A DNA stretch of 64,000 nt from Trichopria drosophilae (GCA_030407085.1 CM059582.1:11017501-11081500), one strand, 5' to 3'; shown: positions 1-13,625, numbered from the stretch's first letter. The notes: generated by a model from the letters alone, not told the origin. Numbers and translations: made by a program.

Positions 1-2880
1 GAAGACAGATGACCACACTATAGATGAGTAGTTTGGAGCTAGATTGCGAATTTCATTCCCCTATTTAATGACATTCTGTATCCACCAGTACCTGTCAAGG
101 TGACGACGGTTTCCCTTCTACCTCCTGCAGACCAGACTCTGGTGGACCACACTCATTTATAATCTGTCGAGTCTGAGCTTTTAGTAATTCTTAAACTGTT
201 AAGAAGAGGTGTTATTCAGGCTCTATGAAGATAGAAGAAGAAATGCATTAGTAAGGGCATCAGATGCATAACGAAAGAATTATTGCACCTTCGTCGAGTG
301 GATGGTCTATTACTATGATGACAAAGTCTCGTACTGTACATTCAATCTCATTCATGAGAAAGTTGCAATACGTAAGGTATACAATATACAACACATAGTG
401 CCGGAACTAAGTATGGTAGTATCATCAAATCTCAATTGAAATGTGAATAGATTTGCAACGTCTCTTGGGTTCATGGGTCGGCGCGAAATTAGATTCGTGA
501 GCCTTCTTTTATCATCTAATATTATAGAAATGACAAAGCCGTTCATCAAACACCTTAAGAAGATGAAGCATGCCCTTACGACAATCAGCATGGAAAGGAA
601 GAAATAAATAAATATTAATATCGCTCAGTTCCACAGAAGAATACCTTCGATAGTTAGAAATGGCACCTGGCAATTTTATTAAACTTTGTCGTTTTTTATG
701 CCTGGAACCGTGGTATCGCAAGCTTCCAGACTAATTGGCAATTACGGCGAATCGAGATACTCATGTAAGGATCAACAATTTCATCTTCAAGTTTTTCATT
801 GACTAATCAACCAATCAATAACTGACATTGGCTATTTCTTCATCGACTCTATTTTGAAAAATACTGTACAATTGAGACTGATACTAGCAACCCTGGACTT
901 AGAGAAGACTAGTTGAAGAGCGAGTTTTTTTTGTTATCATTCCAATTAATATTTTTTAATTACAAGAAACTGTTAGCACCTGAGCTTGATTTGAAAAAGT
1001 TAGGACGTTCGATATAATTTACTGTTCAGGTAAACCAGAAGAAGTTTTTTAATAAACAAATTTTATTCTTAATTTGACGAGCATACAATATAAAGATGCC
1101 CTGTACGAAAACTAGTACGTTTACATTTCACCTAACACATAATCGTTCTAATTTTCGTAAGAGGCGTCGATATATTCTTGCCTAATTGTCTGATATCGTA
1201 TAAATTTTTTGTCACGATTCAGCAATTACATAAAACAGGATGCAATGCTATACTCCTAAATTCCATCAAAGTTATCCGATAGTTTCCTTATATGTTATCC
1301 TAAAGCCTCCAGCGTAAAGAAACTTTGAAATCCTTAAGAGTGAATTTCCAAAACGTCAGCTCTCCATTTACGAATGAATAGAAGACAAATACAAACAGAT
1401 TTTAAAATGCATCGTAAAGTGATACTAAACCCAGAACTATCCTACTTCATACATGTTTTTGAAGCCAGTAAAGCAACACATTAAACAAACGCTTTTATTC
1501 ATCTAAATATCAAATTTTATTATTTTGTCAAATCGCTCAATGAACTATTTTATATATGTAGCGAATCTGGAAATCTTTTCGAAAAAATCAGGAATGATGT
1601 GTCAAATTTATTTAAATTGGCTTATCTTTTCCGTGTGTTAATTTAGGCATGACTTTTTGTACAAATGGCGTACTTTTTATAGCTCCAGAAATAATTCAAT
1701 ACTCGAATTTGGGTGGATTAAATCACTAAACGAAGTAGTAAGAAAATGATCAAATCACTAGCCACCTTTCTTAAACTTGAAGATTGTTCCTGAGAGTACA
1801 ACTACAGCAGCTTCGGAAGGAAATTCAAATAAAGAGTTTTGTAAATGATTTTGTTATCATCAGTTCTCTTTCATTTTTCAGTTACATTTTTTACCTTTGT
1901 TTCTAACTTCATACATTATTTACAACTTATTCTTCCACGCCCTCTGATCTAGAAAACTGTTCTTATTATTTTGTAATTTTATTTAAATGTCTAATAACAT
2001 ACATCTTCTGAGTGCGTATCTTTTTTTTCTTTCTCTTTTTTTTTTATTTAATTTCATTTTTAGTTTCAATCATTGTAGAGACTATTATGCCATTTTCTCT
2101 GTCCTTTGTTATTTTAAAATGATTGTTTGTTCTTCTTACATTATTGAACACCAGGAAGACGGTGCCTAGAAAATAGTCAAAAATACATACACTCGAACTA
2201 TTAAAATGACGTGTATTCTAAAGAGAAAAAGTTATATAAGAAAATGAATTCGGAATAAGCAAAGCGTATTTTAAAGCGCATTTAACTCTATTGAAGTGCA
2301 AATTTCCTCGAACAGTTTTAGAATCTACATAGGATGACTACTTAAAAGGAAAGATACGGACCATCTTTTTTTTTGTACGCCTCATTACATCTTTCTCGGT
2401 TAACTAAACTGCCTAAAAAGAAAGCGTTTACGAGTTTTCAGCAATTTCTTTGCATTCTTCAGGAGTTACTTATCTATGTATAATAAATGTCCAAAGTGGT
2501 TGACCAAATTATAATCAGATACTAAAAAGGAGAGCCGCTAACTGCACAGAAAATGTCGACATCATAGACATGGTTTTACGGAAAGGGTGATATTGGTAAT
2601 ATTCTTTGAAATGAAATGAGAATTTTTCTCAAAAAGAGGTCCATTGACAGATTTACAACATTCTTCAAATAAACATTTTTTGCGGGCCCATTGTTCACAA
2701 TATAGAGATAACAAGAATGACCACAAACTGGTTTTAATTTCCGCTAGGGTAGTTCTGAAAACAAATAATTTAAAATCTTTTTGCTATTTATACTATAAAA
2801 AAACATGATTTTCATTTTCTTTAATGGTAAGAGTGAAGTATGTTTGCTTTCATTTTATGGTACCAAATGAATTTCTTATT
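1..2880. other. AT-rich DNA, no gene seen
   Basis: I see no exon with usable splice borders, no RNA gene and no clear repeat array here. The open frames are short and overlap on both strands near 350-720, which is what chance gives in such sequence. There are T-rich runs near 2020-2060. It is probably intergenic or intronic. Confidence 0.5.
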
Positions 2881-2884
2881 TGCG

Positions 2885-3420
2885 TCCTCAATATCAAGAT
2901 ATAGGTTCTTGTCATTATCTCTATTTCAATTCTTCCGAAGCGCTTTTATTTTTCGAGTGCCATCCCTTACCTCGTTATGAAATGAAAAATTTCTTGGCCA
3001 AGGTCGTGGAACATTACGAAACTCCCGGGGCGATAAATTCGCACTCGTCGATAACCACGTCCCGAATGACCCTCGACATGATAACACGAGCGGATTAAAC
3101 AAGCGTATTCTTCCCGAAAGCTCTTGCTTCAATTCTCCTTCGGGCTAAAAGGGAAGAAAAGAAATTGTACTGTCATTTTTCCCCTCGTACTTGGGTACTT
3201 GCATCAGGTACCACTTCCACTCGTCTTGCCTTTTGGTTTTCTGCTTCGGGCTTCGTTTTTAAGTTCCTTTTTTTTTTGTTTGCACGTCTCTGGTCTCTCC
3301 CACCCATTGTTCATTTTCCGTTATTCGACCGTTCCCATTGTACACATTGTGAAAATCGGTCTCGTATTTCGTTTGCGGATTGTGCCATTTTTATGTCGAC
3401 GTGTCGGTTGAGATTGAAGT
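2885..3420. promoter_or_regulatory. G+C-richer non-coding block
   Basis: Composition shifts sharply toward G+C compared with both flanks, with many CpG steps around 3000-3080. Frames are open on both strands at once, none has good codon texture, and no splice pair is evident. In insect genomes such blocks are often conserved regulatory DNA or untranslated exon. That reading is inference from composition only. Confidence 0.25.
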
Positions 3421-4098
3421 TGTAAAAATTTAATCCGGTGGATGGAAGAGGTTTTTTAAGAGAGAAATCGAAATCGACCTTTTATTTCATGTGAAAGTAT
3501 TTGAAATTAAATTTGGCATCGCAAAGAGCAATTCTCACTCGGTAGTTTGTCGGATAACATATTGTCGGTGTAATTTTCCGAGGAAAACTACTTGGACCTT
3601 ACATCTAATTCATAATTGAATAAAGTTTTTAAAAAAATCTAATATTACGATTGAAAATGCAAACGTAAGCACAAACAACAGAATTTTTACTAAAATTTGA
3701 TCTGAGAATTCCTTTTTGGTATTCTATAAAGGGGTTTGCAATAAGCGCAATGACAAAAACAACAAAGGTAAAATAAAAGCTGGTAAGTTTCGCAAATTCA
3801 ATATGTTATATGTTTTAAATATTTTAATATATTGAATATTTATTTAACGATTTTGTATGCATTAAAATATTATTATTTTTTTTCAAGGTTTGTTATGAAG
3901 TTTTTATCAAACACAGAACTTAAAATTTAGTTTTTGCGCAAGTATTATTAGTGGGTTACATACTTGCTACATGATAACTTAAACATATCATGCCAAAAGA
4001 ATAACATTGACAATATACGTTACACCTGTACTTATCTCTCACGACGCTTTAAACCGCCCTTTACGCACTAGTTACGAAATATACTATTTTGATGCAGT
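3421..4098. other. AT-rich spacer, nothing seen
   Basis: No frame, RNA or repeat is supported between the G+C-richer block and the palindrome cluster that starts near 4099. Confidence 0.4.
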
Positions 4099-4410
4099 AG
4101 GCGTAAAATGACCATTTTGCATCGAAAAATAATGTTTGAATTTCAGACGCAGAATTTTCATCCTCATAAACCTCGGCCAGTTTTGCCGTCTCCCGGGTTC
4201 TATTGTCGAGGCGTAAAACTCCATTTTACGCCCTTGATACAAAAAAGTACTTTTCTTGTAAAATGTCATTTTACGCCCGCAGGCGATCACCTTGCTGATC
4301 CGATTTGTGAGCTGGTCGGTCGGGAATTTCTATCTCAACCATGTAATTTTCGAGGTCGTAAAATGCCATTTTAGGCCCGCAAATCAGGGCGTAAAATCGG
4401 ATTTTACGTC
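4099..4410. repeat. cluster of five GGCGTAAAA short palindromes
   Basis: Five hairpin-capable motifs of about 17-24 bases occur within 312 bases, at about 4100-4120, 4210-4232, 4258-4274, 4354-4377 and 4387-4410. The arms read GGCGTAAAA and TTTTACGCC around a spacer of about 5 bases. The copy at 4210-4232 is perfect; the others carry one or a few changes. The DNA between the motifs is not obviously repeated, so this is not a simple tandem array. Similar motifs recur at 9122-9147, 9332-9356 and 10012-10035. Function is unknown. Confidence 0.7.
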
Positions 4411-4960
4411 TCAAATATTGGAATATACTAAAAAGTATCATAAATTCTCTGTTGTTGCGAACATTTTGAACATTTGGATGATTTGATTAGGAAATGAAAT
4501 ATCTGTAAACGAATTCAATAAACTCAGAATTAAATCTGCATATCATTGGTTAATTTATAGAAATTAGAGAAATTATTGTACAAAAAAAGAAATTATACGG
4601 GCTAGAAATTCATGCGATTTCATTCCTGTTATCGAAAGTGCCCTGATCACACTCTACTTCCTATATTATGAAGTTTTCTACAAACATATGTGTTGGTAAT
4701 GAATCGTCGACCGTCAACCACACTTACAAATATTGTCATGCCATGTCCTAAAGTGAAAATTGCCCTTCCTAGAATCAAAAGTGAATTTCGGACCTATGTG
4801 AACCTGGCACAAGACTTAAAAATGTCGGGAATGTAAAAAGTGTATTAAAAAGAGCATTGATTGTACCTCGAAAGGAAAAAAGTTACAAAGGTTACAAAAA
4901 AAGATAAATGTATCCATGAAAGTGTTGATTACTTAAAACCGATTGTGCCGGATTGTACCA
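4411..4960. other. spacer, nothing seen
   Basis: AT-rich sequence with no supported gene or RNA. It leads into the tandem array that follows. Confidence 0.4.
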
Positions 4961-5650
4961 CACGAATTTTGTATTGTACCTTTGGATTTGTTATGGTTAT
5001 TTTCAATTACCTTGAAATAAGCAACCCCTACATTTTCTAGAACTATTGTACCTTGTTGGACATTTAATTACGACTCATTTTCTTCTTTTAGAACTATAAG
5101 TTTAGTTGTCTACATTTTAAGAATAATTTGTGATGGACACAAATGTTACTTTTGTTATAGTTGTCTTCAGTTATCTGAAACGCAACCCTTGTATTTCTTC
5201 AAAGTTTGTACCTTGTTGATTACTAATTGTAAGTTACAAATCGTCTCCTTCTCTTGGGACAATTATTAATCAGTTTTCAAAATTTTTTTAAATAATTCTT
5301 GATTGGTACAAAGGTCGGATTTGTTGTAGCCGTTTTCATTTACGTTAATGGTAACCCCTATATTTTAACGATTTGTACCTCAACCATTACTAAGTTACAA
5401 TTCATCTTATTCTCGTGGAACGATAAGTTTAGATTTTCACATTTTTTAAAAATAATTCCCGCTGGTACAAACGTTGGATTTATTATGGTGGTTTTCAGTT
5501 ACATCAAAGTAACCTCTATATTTTATGTAAAGTTTTTGCCTTATTAGTTACTAAGTCACAATTTGTTTCATCTTCTTAGAACCGTAAATCTAGTTTTCCA
5601 ACTGCTTAAAAATAATTTGCAGAGGTAGAAACGGCGGATTTGTTGAACGA
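4960..5650. repeat. degenerate tandem array, period about 165 bp
   Basis: The landmark GGATTTGTTATGG and its variants recur at 4984, 5147, 5318, 5476 and 5636, giving spacings of 163, 171, 158 and 160. Each unit also contains a TTGTACC motif, a run like AACCCCTATATTTT and a motif like GAACNATAAGTTTAG in the same order. Units are clearly diverged, so this looks like an old satellite or amplified fragment. The frame at 5299-5547 lies inside the array and is not a gene. Confidence 0.8.
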
Positions 5651-5867
5651 TAGAAATGCTAAGAAAAATGTATATATATTTTGTAACTGTTTGACCTTTT
5701 TACAAAACAGAGCATGTCATCTTGGAAAATGTATTTAACATTACTAAATTCATGATAAATTGGAGAATGTTACCTGATTTTGAGATACCTCGAAAAATCT
5801 ACTAATTTTGTAACTCTTGTAACTCTTACGCCCTTTGCTGTCGGTTACTTAAAAAATGATGGGATTG

Positions 5868-5916
5868 CTAATTTCGTGGTAAGTTAATTGACGTTATCAT
5901 CCACGAAAATTAGCCT
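5868..5916. repeat. isolated hairpin with 13-14 bp stem
   Basis: The arms GCTAATTTCGTGG and CCACGAAAATTAGC flank a loop of about 20 bases, with one bulged A. No T-run follows. It could be a solo inverted repeat or a remnant of a small transposable element. Confidence 0.55.
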
Positions 5917-8170
5917 TATCAGAAATAAAACAAAATTGGACAAATTTTGTAACTGTTGTAACTGGTCTACCAATCAGAGTAGGTTTTAAAAGGAATTACT
6001 ATACGTTAGTAATTTCATGCCAAATATCATGGCAATACCTGTTTATACCTTTTGTTGTTATAAAAGACGAAATACAAAATTTTGTTTGTAAATGTTGTCT
6101 ATTTGTGGTACAATAGAAAATTCATGTAGTACAATCCGATACAAATAATATTTGATAGCAGCGTTCAAGTAAGTGTAGGATACATTTTAAATTCTAAAAA
6201 TGCAGTTAAATATTTTAGAAACACTTCTTGTGTGTAATTGAAGTACTTGAGAAAAAATAATAATAAGTCTCTCCACTCACTAGAAAATACTAGTATAACC
6301 ACCTTAAAAAGTATAATTCTACTCTTTTTAAATGAATTAGTAGATCTTTAGTAATTGTTAATTAAATTCTACTAATTAAGGTGATGAAAAGTCCGTTATC
6401 CACAATTAGTAGAAAGAGCAGTTCTTATTATCGTTTTTTCGGTTACGAATTTAATCATGGGTTACTAATTGAATTAGTCAGGTAATATTATGAAAGGGAA
6501 TTTGGGCATTTAATATAACCACTAAGTTTCTTCTTTATAACTATTTATTATAAAGGTGCTTAACAGTACAATTTTAATATTTTGATGAGTACTTTAATGA
6601 TTTTTATTTTACAAGAGTACAATATAATTTTTCAAATGTTCTTTGCACAATTTTTAAATAAATCTGAATGAAAAGTATTTTAACTTATTGTAAGGTATGG
6701 TTTAAAATTTGAAAAAATTATAAAAATGAAAAGTAATCAAATTCAACATATGCGTGTATTTTAAAAAGGATACTAAATACCAACAAATTGATTATATTTG
6801 TGATATTGCTGTCGATTTTTAGGTATATTATCACATGTCGGTAATAAAATCGTCATTAACAACAGAGATTCCTCACTTTCTTGTTCTGCCGACGTTTCAA
6901 ATAAAAGTTAGCTTTCTTGTTCATGGATCGTCGATTACTTTACTTACATACAACATGTAAAACTGATTAATTTAGCACAACAATTTTAAAGAAAAGTCGG
7001 TCCTTTTTTCGTTCCTACGTTATGTTCAACGGAAATTGGTTCTCTCGACATCATTGTAAGACATACAGCAGCACCAACTGTAAAATATAAAATTAAAAGA
7101 AGAAGAAGAAATTTAAACTTCGATTAGCCAAGTAGAAACCATTATTAGTGACGAGAGCCAATAACATAAACAACTTTACCAAACCTTTGTTAACAATCAG
7201 CAATACTTTCTTTTCATCATTTGCTAATGGAAATAGTGAAACAGAATTAATAATTTAAATAGTAAACCACAGTTACGAATTAATTTGTAGAAGAATTCTA
7301 CTAATTGCTACTAGTAAGTCGAGTACCTAACAATTTTACTAATTCAAACCGGGAAACGACATAAAATTAAAAAATTAAAATTAATCATAACACTAATTGA
7401 TTAGTCGAATATTGCCCTAGTAATTAAAATAGTTACAATTTTGCTAATTCAAATTTAAAGAGAAAATCAGTTGAAATATGGTTACAAAACTACATTTGAA
7501 TAACTTGATATACTAGATCAGAGAAAACATCGTTTGTGAGGCAATTTTTAGTTATATTTTCTAGCTACTCCATCTCTAAGATTTATTATATCTTTCAAAG
7601 GGTAGATAATAACAGAGCCATTTTCTTTTCATTCTTTTAACTTATTCCAGCTTATTCTTATTTTTCTATTCACATACTAGTATAACTTCAAAGTTCTGTA
7701 AACTAAATGTTTAAAAAAAATTACATTTTTACTGGATGATGCACTTCAAATCAGATGAAAATGTTCAAGTAATTTCTTAATTCATTTTTATATAATATAT
7801 TTTTTGCAACTTTTATTGCAAAGTTCTAAATAAATTGATTTTAAAGTCTGTTAACATGACCGATGCTGCTTTGTTTGTGAAAATTGGTATAGCATCTGAT
7901 TAATCATTGATCTAGGTAGCCAGCACATAAATCATTCTATACATCAGCTAGATAGGTCAAAGAAATATCTGACTTCAAGTGACATTTCGGAAACTTGGTA
8001 TAATGCGCCGGACACCGTAAAATCCTGAAATTTGCATTTAAATTGAGACTTTGGAATCTGTCAATGCATAATAATGTAGAATCTATGTTATCCATTCATA
8101 TAATACTTATGATGTCATTCATGATCGTCGTTAAAACGTTAGTTAAGAACTCGCTATGACATAAAAAATG
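5917..8170. other. very AT-rich stretch with TACTAATT motifs
   Basis: No gene or RNA is supported. TACTAATT and AATTAGTA words are unusually dense at 6270-6500 and 7255-7460, often in opposite orientation, for example TTACTAATTGAATTAGTCA near 6463. They resemble eroded foldback elements also seen at 21.3, 47.2 and 53.8 kb. I could not fix clean ends. Confidence 0.4.
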
Positions 8171-8179
8171 TTTACATTA

Positions 8180-8740
8180 CGATCGTGATATTGCGTCACT
8201 TTGCGCCCTTACGGTGAAAACTGCTGCAGGTCAGGATCTTTTAATAAAAACACTTTTCATTGTTTTTTTTTATATATTATTTACAAAATAGTAGAACTGC
8301 GAAATGCATACTCCCATTTGTTTCAGAAAGCTAGAGTGTCGATTCCTTCTCTCCCGCATTCGCGATTTCCTTCAATTTTTCAATTCTTTTTCCTTTCCCG
8401 CATATCCATTTCCGCTGTCGGTGATGTCAATAATAGGCAGCACCTGTATAAATTAAGGTATCTCGATGCTGTGATGCACGGCCAGTATTCAGGTCGCGTA
8501 TTTTTGTAAATTCCCTTTTTATCTATTTTTGCATGTTTACAGCCTGTAAGGCGTCATTCGTGCCAGATGTGACAGACAAATTTCGATTGCAAATCCATGC
8601 GGTTTTAACGGTTTATACGAGTTATCGGATTTTATATTTCTTCCATACCTATAGTTTCAAATTTAGGTTATTTGTAAATCGATTATATAAAATAAATATC
8701 TATGTACAATGTCATTTATTGCAATGAAGATCGAATATTA
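8180..8740. promoter_or_regulatory. mixed block, weakly G+C-richer
   Basis: The part from about 8330 to 8480 has more G+C and pyrimidine runs (CTCTCCC, CCTTTCCCGC) than its surroundings. A 102-codon frame crosses it from a non-ATG start and shows no family features. I treat it as non-coding, possibly regulatory. Confidence 0.2.
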
Positions 8741-9121
8741 TTACGGATAAACAGTTTAAATTAGAATTCAATATTATATCTAAAGAAAATTTTCATAAAT
8801 ATATTCATTTTTTACTATTGTTTATTTAACAATTTAGGGGAAAATTATTTTCATTGAGTGCTTCAAATTAATACGTTTGATATTAAAAGTAAACTTTTAC
8901 ACACTCGAGGCTACGATAGTCATATAAGTGAAACGCTCTTCTTAATAGTAACTTTTCTCCCTTACGCAATACATCTTGTATACAATACCATGTCAAAATC
9001 ATCGAAAACTGTAGTTCAGAGTAGCACTTAAATTACTATTCAATATTCTCAAAAGATTCGAGATTGTGCGACAATAAAAACACTTTTTTTACGATTTAAG
9101 CATTAGTATTTTTCGTATCTC

Positions 9122-9357
9122 GGGCGTAAAATTACTTTTTACGGCCCCCGCATGCGTTGACTAAACTAGACCGGGGTTAACGCGATCACGCGAGATTCGC
9201 CCGTAATACCAACATGTTTGTCAAATAGGGGCATAATCCGATGACAAGCTTTCATTTCTAAGTACAAAATTCAAAGTCGTTAAACATGTTTACAACGTGA
9301 ATTCCCCTCTGGGGAAATTTTGGATCCTAAAAGGCGCAAAATCTCAATTTGCCGCCT
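9122..9357. repeat. two further GGCG(T/C)AAAA palindromes
   Basis: At 9122-9147 the arms GGGCGTAAAA and TTTTACGGCCC enclose a short spacer. At 9332-9356 the arms GGCGCAAAAT and ATTTGCCGCC do the same. Both match the design of the cluster at 4099-4410. The sequence between them contains CpG-rich words such as GCGATCACGCGAG. Confidence 0.55.
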
Positions 9358-10005
9358 GCTGTGGCAAAACTGCATGATTTTAATTATACGGCTGTAATTT
9401 CTTACAAACGTTTCCTAAATAGTACTCGCAGTACTCTTACAGTAGGCCTCCCCTTATTTGAACTTTAAATAATATGGCGGCATCTTCTCCTATTTTAACA
9501 TTTCCCCTCGCCACCCTTAACTTGCTGTCTAAAAGAGAAAACATAGATAGAACTCATAGTGACGTCCGTCTTCACGTCTATGCGCATGCACAAAGACAGT
9601 AAGATTAAAACAACTGTAGCATAAAGAAAAGAAAAAACACAAGTGTATATAAAGATACTGCACAGGACGAATATCGGTGAAACACGTCAGGTGAAAGAGT
9701 TAATATAATGGAAGCGGATGAAATAAAGGTAGTTAAGATAAGAGAAGGACACAGAGAGAAAAGAAATAATTAACGGAACCTTTTTGTAATAGTAAAACGC
9801 GTAAATCCAAAAAGTTGTTGCATTAACTAGTTCCATGATAAACGGTACAATAAAATTGTTCCATTTCCTATTATCCGATTGTTAAATTATTCGTACATAA
9901 CCTCAAATATCAACTCTAACCTTAAATATAGTTAATTCTAATACTGAAGAGGTTAAAATCGATTCTACTATTTTTTCGTGGTTCCACGAAAACACTTTTT
10001 CCTAT
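9358..10005. other. spacer with an NRF1/Ewg-like word
   Basis: No gene is supported. ATGCGCATGCA at about 9580-9590 resembles the palindromic site of the NRF1/Erect wing family, but a single match of this kind proves nothing. Confidence 0.25.
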
Positions 10006-10011
10006 TATAGT

Positions 10012-10135
10012 GCGCAAAGTTCGATTTTGCGCACGTATTAGCGTGTGCAAAGTACCACTTTCCCACACTTTACTGATCTTATAATTTAGTGTGCGGTAAA
10101 GAATTTTTGCGTGCGGTAAAGTAGCTCTATAGGTA
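10012..10135. repeat. GTGCGCAAA palindrome and GTGCGGTAAAG direct repeats
   Basis: A near-perfect palindrome (arms GTGCGCAAA and TTTTGCGCAC) at 10012-10035 is followed by GTGTGCAAAGT and by two copies of GTGCGGTAAAG near 10092 and 10113. A reverse-oriented AACTTTGCGCAC-like word lies near 10499. These may be the ends of one degenerate foldback element of about 0.5 kb. Confidence 0.4.
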
Positions 10136-10379
10136 TATAGACATGCAGAGTAGATCTGTCAAAATTTCATTTGTTTTACTTTTCAATCGCTGTTCTTCAG
10201 TACGGAAAACGATAATCGTAGGTTAATTCTATCTAAAATAGTAATGTAATTGAAAATGTACCCGTAAACGCGAAAGCGAATGATAATTTCAATTAATTAA
10301 AATTTGTTCAAATTATTAATTGCATTGGAAGAATTAATATTAATAACAATTAACAGAAATAACGATAATAAATAATGTA

Positions 10380-10403
10380 TTATATATATATATGTATATA
10401 TAT
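10380..10403. repeat. TA microsatellite
   Basis: An interrupted (TA)n run. The short minus-strand frame overlapping it is not a gene. Confidence 0.8.
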
Positions 10404-11062
10404 TTCTAAATTTTGTCTATATATTACAAAAGCGTTTAAAAATACTTCTATGGGTCGAGAGGGCTTGGCTAACAAACTTCGCTCGTGTGGGAAATACCGA
10501 CTTTGCGCACTCGTATCGTAATGTACTATTTTTCTCTCTGTGTACCGTACACATATTCTAAAATATCCTCGAAACATTTGTTAACTATTACACAGAATAT
10601 TTTCTCGTGTTCAATATTATGAAAGTTCGGTAAATGACATGAAGGAATTTTACATTATTAAACATATAAATAGGAATGAAAATTGCCGAAAATAAAATAA
10701 GATTTAGTTCAACCAAATTTTTTATGATATATTACCATTGTAGGCCAAGCAATAACTGCTGTATTTTAAACAATTTTTAGCCGCAAAGAAAGGATCAATT
10801 GATATTTAGGAAAATTGAATATACTCTCTTTTCAAGCCCTACAATAAATTCTTCTAAGAGGTCCTGAGTCCGCCATAACCTGATTCAGCATTTATTGAGC
10901 AGAAAAATAGACAAAAATTGGTTTTTATTTGTTTTTATGCTTTTTGCACTGTGATCTCAACTCTATTCACCGAAAATTTTTCATAATGTAAAAATGTTAT
11001 TCAATGTTTTCAACATTTTTTGAATGCTTGCATCAGAAAAAAGATAAAAGCAAAAAACGTAT

Positions 11063-11340
11063 CTACCCAGTAAACGATAATTCATTGGGATTTTATTTTT
11101 CAATTGAAATTCATAAAAATTAATTCACGTTTCATTGAAATTCATTGAAACTCATTTGACTTATTATATATATATATATATTTTCTGAAATTCATTCCAG
11201 AAGCTAAAGAAGTCAATTCAGAAATTATAAGTCAAATGAGTTTCAATGAATTTCAATGAAATTTAAATGAATTTCTATGAATTTCAATTGGAAAATAAAG
11301 CACAATGAATTTTCGTTTACTAAGTAGGCTCGTACTGGGT
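11063..11340. mobile_element. foldback MITE, about 270 bp
   Basis: The left arm (11063-11165) and right arm (about 11228-11340) are reverse complements with scattered mismatches, around a (TA)n centre at 11164-11181. The ends read CTACCCAGTAAACGA on the left and the complement of CTACTTAGTAAACGA on the right. Internal direct repeats of TTTCATTGAAATTCATTGAAA type occur in both arms. There is no coding capacity. The superfamily cannot be assigned because a target duplication is not clear. Confidence 0.8.
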
Positions 11341-11344
11341 GCAT

Positions 11345-13625
11345 TTTTATCGAATCGGTTTGTTTGAACCCTAATTTTTTTCGTCATAGACAACCTTGTC
11401 ATAGACATCTATTATTCGAAAGGTGAAAAAAAGAAAACCGAAAAAATACGGTTATTTTCATTTTCCTGGTCTAACTAAACGAATATTCAGTTTTGGTTAT
11501 GGTCATTCCAAAATGAATTGCTGCTCTTGAGAAGAAGCTACAAAATGAAAAATGTTCTCTTCGATAAAAAACGACCGAATTGTACACAGGAATAAACTCC
11601 ACTCCCTAAAAATGAAACAAATGGAACAACACTTCCAACATTAAAAACGTTTTGCAATTTTTGTCAGGTATTCCCTTTTTTTTCTAATTCGACTGAACTT
11701 CAATTTGGACTTTGGTCCTTTAAAAAAAATGCCATTACTCTAAGGACTTTGAGAAGGGTTAGGATAAAATGAACAATTCTTCATTTAGACATATTTGCCG
11801 TTTTTAATATTTTTATACATTTTTAAGTTAAAAGTATATTGTGCGGTTTTATGATGCAAGTTATTTTTTATTTCTCTATAAATCTTTGAAACTAAAAGAG
11901 TTTGTTTACTAATAATTATTTTATAATATTAACACAAAAGGTTACATTTTAGATTTTACACCTTTAATTCAGTTCGAAACTGTGTTTTAACAATTGTATT
12001 AATATTTAGTCTTAACATTTTATTGCAATATATTGGAAATTCAAGTCCATTAGACTAGACTCCAGTCTTTAATAAGACTTTTCTATACTAAGTAAATTAT
12101 TTTAAACCTAAATATCGTCATTGTCAGTTTTTTTGGCTTAAAAGTACAATTTTAAGGCGAAATATTTACTCGATTTAAAACAATTTATTAGGAACTGCAA
12201 TTTTGTTTAAAGGTTGAAGTTATTTATTTATGTTTTCGGAAAACCCTTTATTATACTTTTAAAAACTGTTATTACAGGGCTTTTCAACGAAGTATGAATT
12301 TTTATTCGGTAAACTGTAAAGAATTATTTATTAAAATATTATATTCTACTATTCAAAAACGAAACATGATAGTAAAGCTTTTAATAAGATTACTTTACCC
12401 AATTAAATTAAATGTAATACAAGTTATAAAAACCTGTGAAATAATTATAAAACTGCTATTTCTATCAATCATATTTCATATATTCATCTACATGACAGCC
12501 AATTCAAATTTAAGTCGACTAATTATATCAAATTATACATAATGGATAAAACGCCTCATTGATTTTCATAGCTGAATTGAGACAATAAAATGTTCCTGTA
12601 ATTGTTCACCTAACAATTGCAGATTTTGACAGGTAACTTATTACCTTATTTCTAAATTAATTACCAATTCTGCTCGTCACAAAAAATAATACGTATTTTA
12701 GAACTATCGAAACACAATGTATGATTTCAGAAAACAAAAATACTGCTGTTAACTAAATTTTACCTTTAGTAAAAGTAAATGCATCCATTACACTTGATAT
12801 CAAATAAAACAAATAATAAAAATAATTTTCTTTAAAACGAGTTTCTTTATTTAGTTAAAGTATATTCAATATATAAAGTCAAACAATTTAAAAATAATTA
12901 ATTTTTATAAAATGTTGATTAAAACATTATACTTTGGATAACAAATTTTCTTTTTAATTCAAAACAAGCTTGAAAAATATCGAACTGATTTGGCATACGA
13001 CTAAATGCTCACGTTTGTGTAAGTAAACTGCATAGCCAATATTGACTTAATCAATAGTCTTGTCAACGAAACTAACTTGGTTTACATAATATAGATTTCA
13101 GCTTCCAAATCGGTATGTTAGGTTGTCTATTAATCCTGAATATAATTGTTAATTTTGTATAACCTTGAAAAATAGTCAGTCAGTTTAAAAAAAAACTATA
13201 ATGTTAAATGACGAACCAATTTTAGTTAATCTTCTTCCTTCGTTATTGGTTCATTTATTGTTTTTTAAGTCGACCATTTCAATCCAAATTCAAAGATTTT
13301 CGTTTTGAAAAACGTTTTTAGTTTCCTATATCAAATTCGAGTCTACACTTAGGTCTTAGGTCCATCTGGTATAAGTAGCTATTACTTATTCAACATGGAT
13401 CATAATCAAAACCTTTCATAGTTTTGATTTAGAACATGGCAGATTTTGTAAAAGTTTACTTTATTAATCTAAATAAAGCTAGTTAGTAAACTAAAATGAT
13501 TGAATGTCACTTTTGTTCAAAAACCTCATACTTAATTAATATCACAATGGAAGTGGCTAATAATATATAGCCAACTATAATATGAAAATGAAAAAGTGTT
13601 CCTTGTTTTCATGAACAACAATTAT
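11345..13625. other. AT-rich spacer, no gene seen
   Basis: No exon, RNA gene or defined repeat is supported. The 82-codon frame at 12294-12542 is almost all A+T-rich codons and overlaps nothing recognisable. It is best explained as chance. Confidence 0.45.

Noticed and set aside
10380..10577. 65-codon minus-strand frame
   Set aside because: It runs through a TA microsatellite and has no features.
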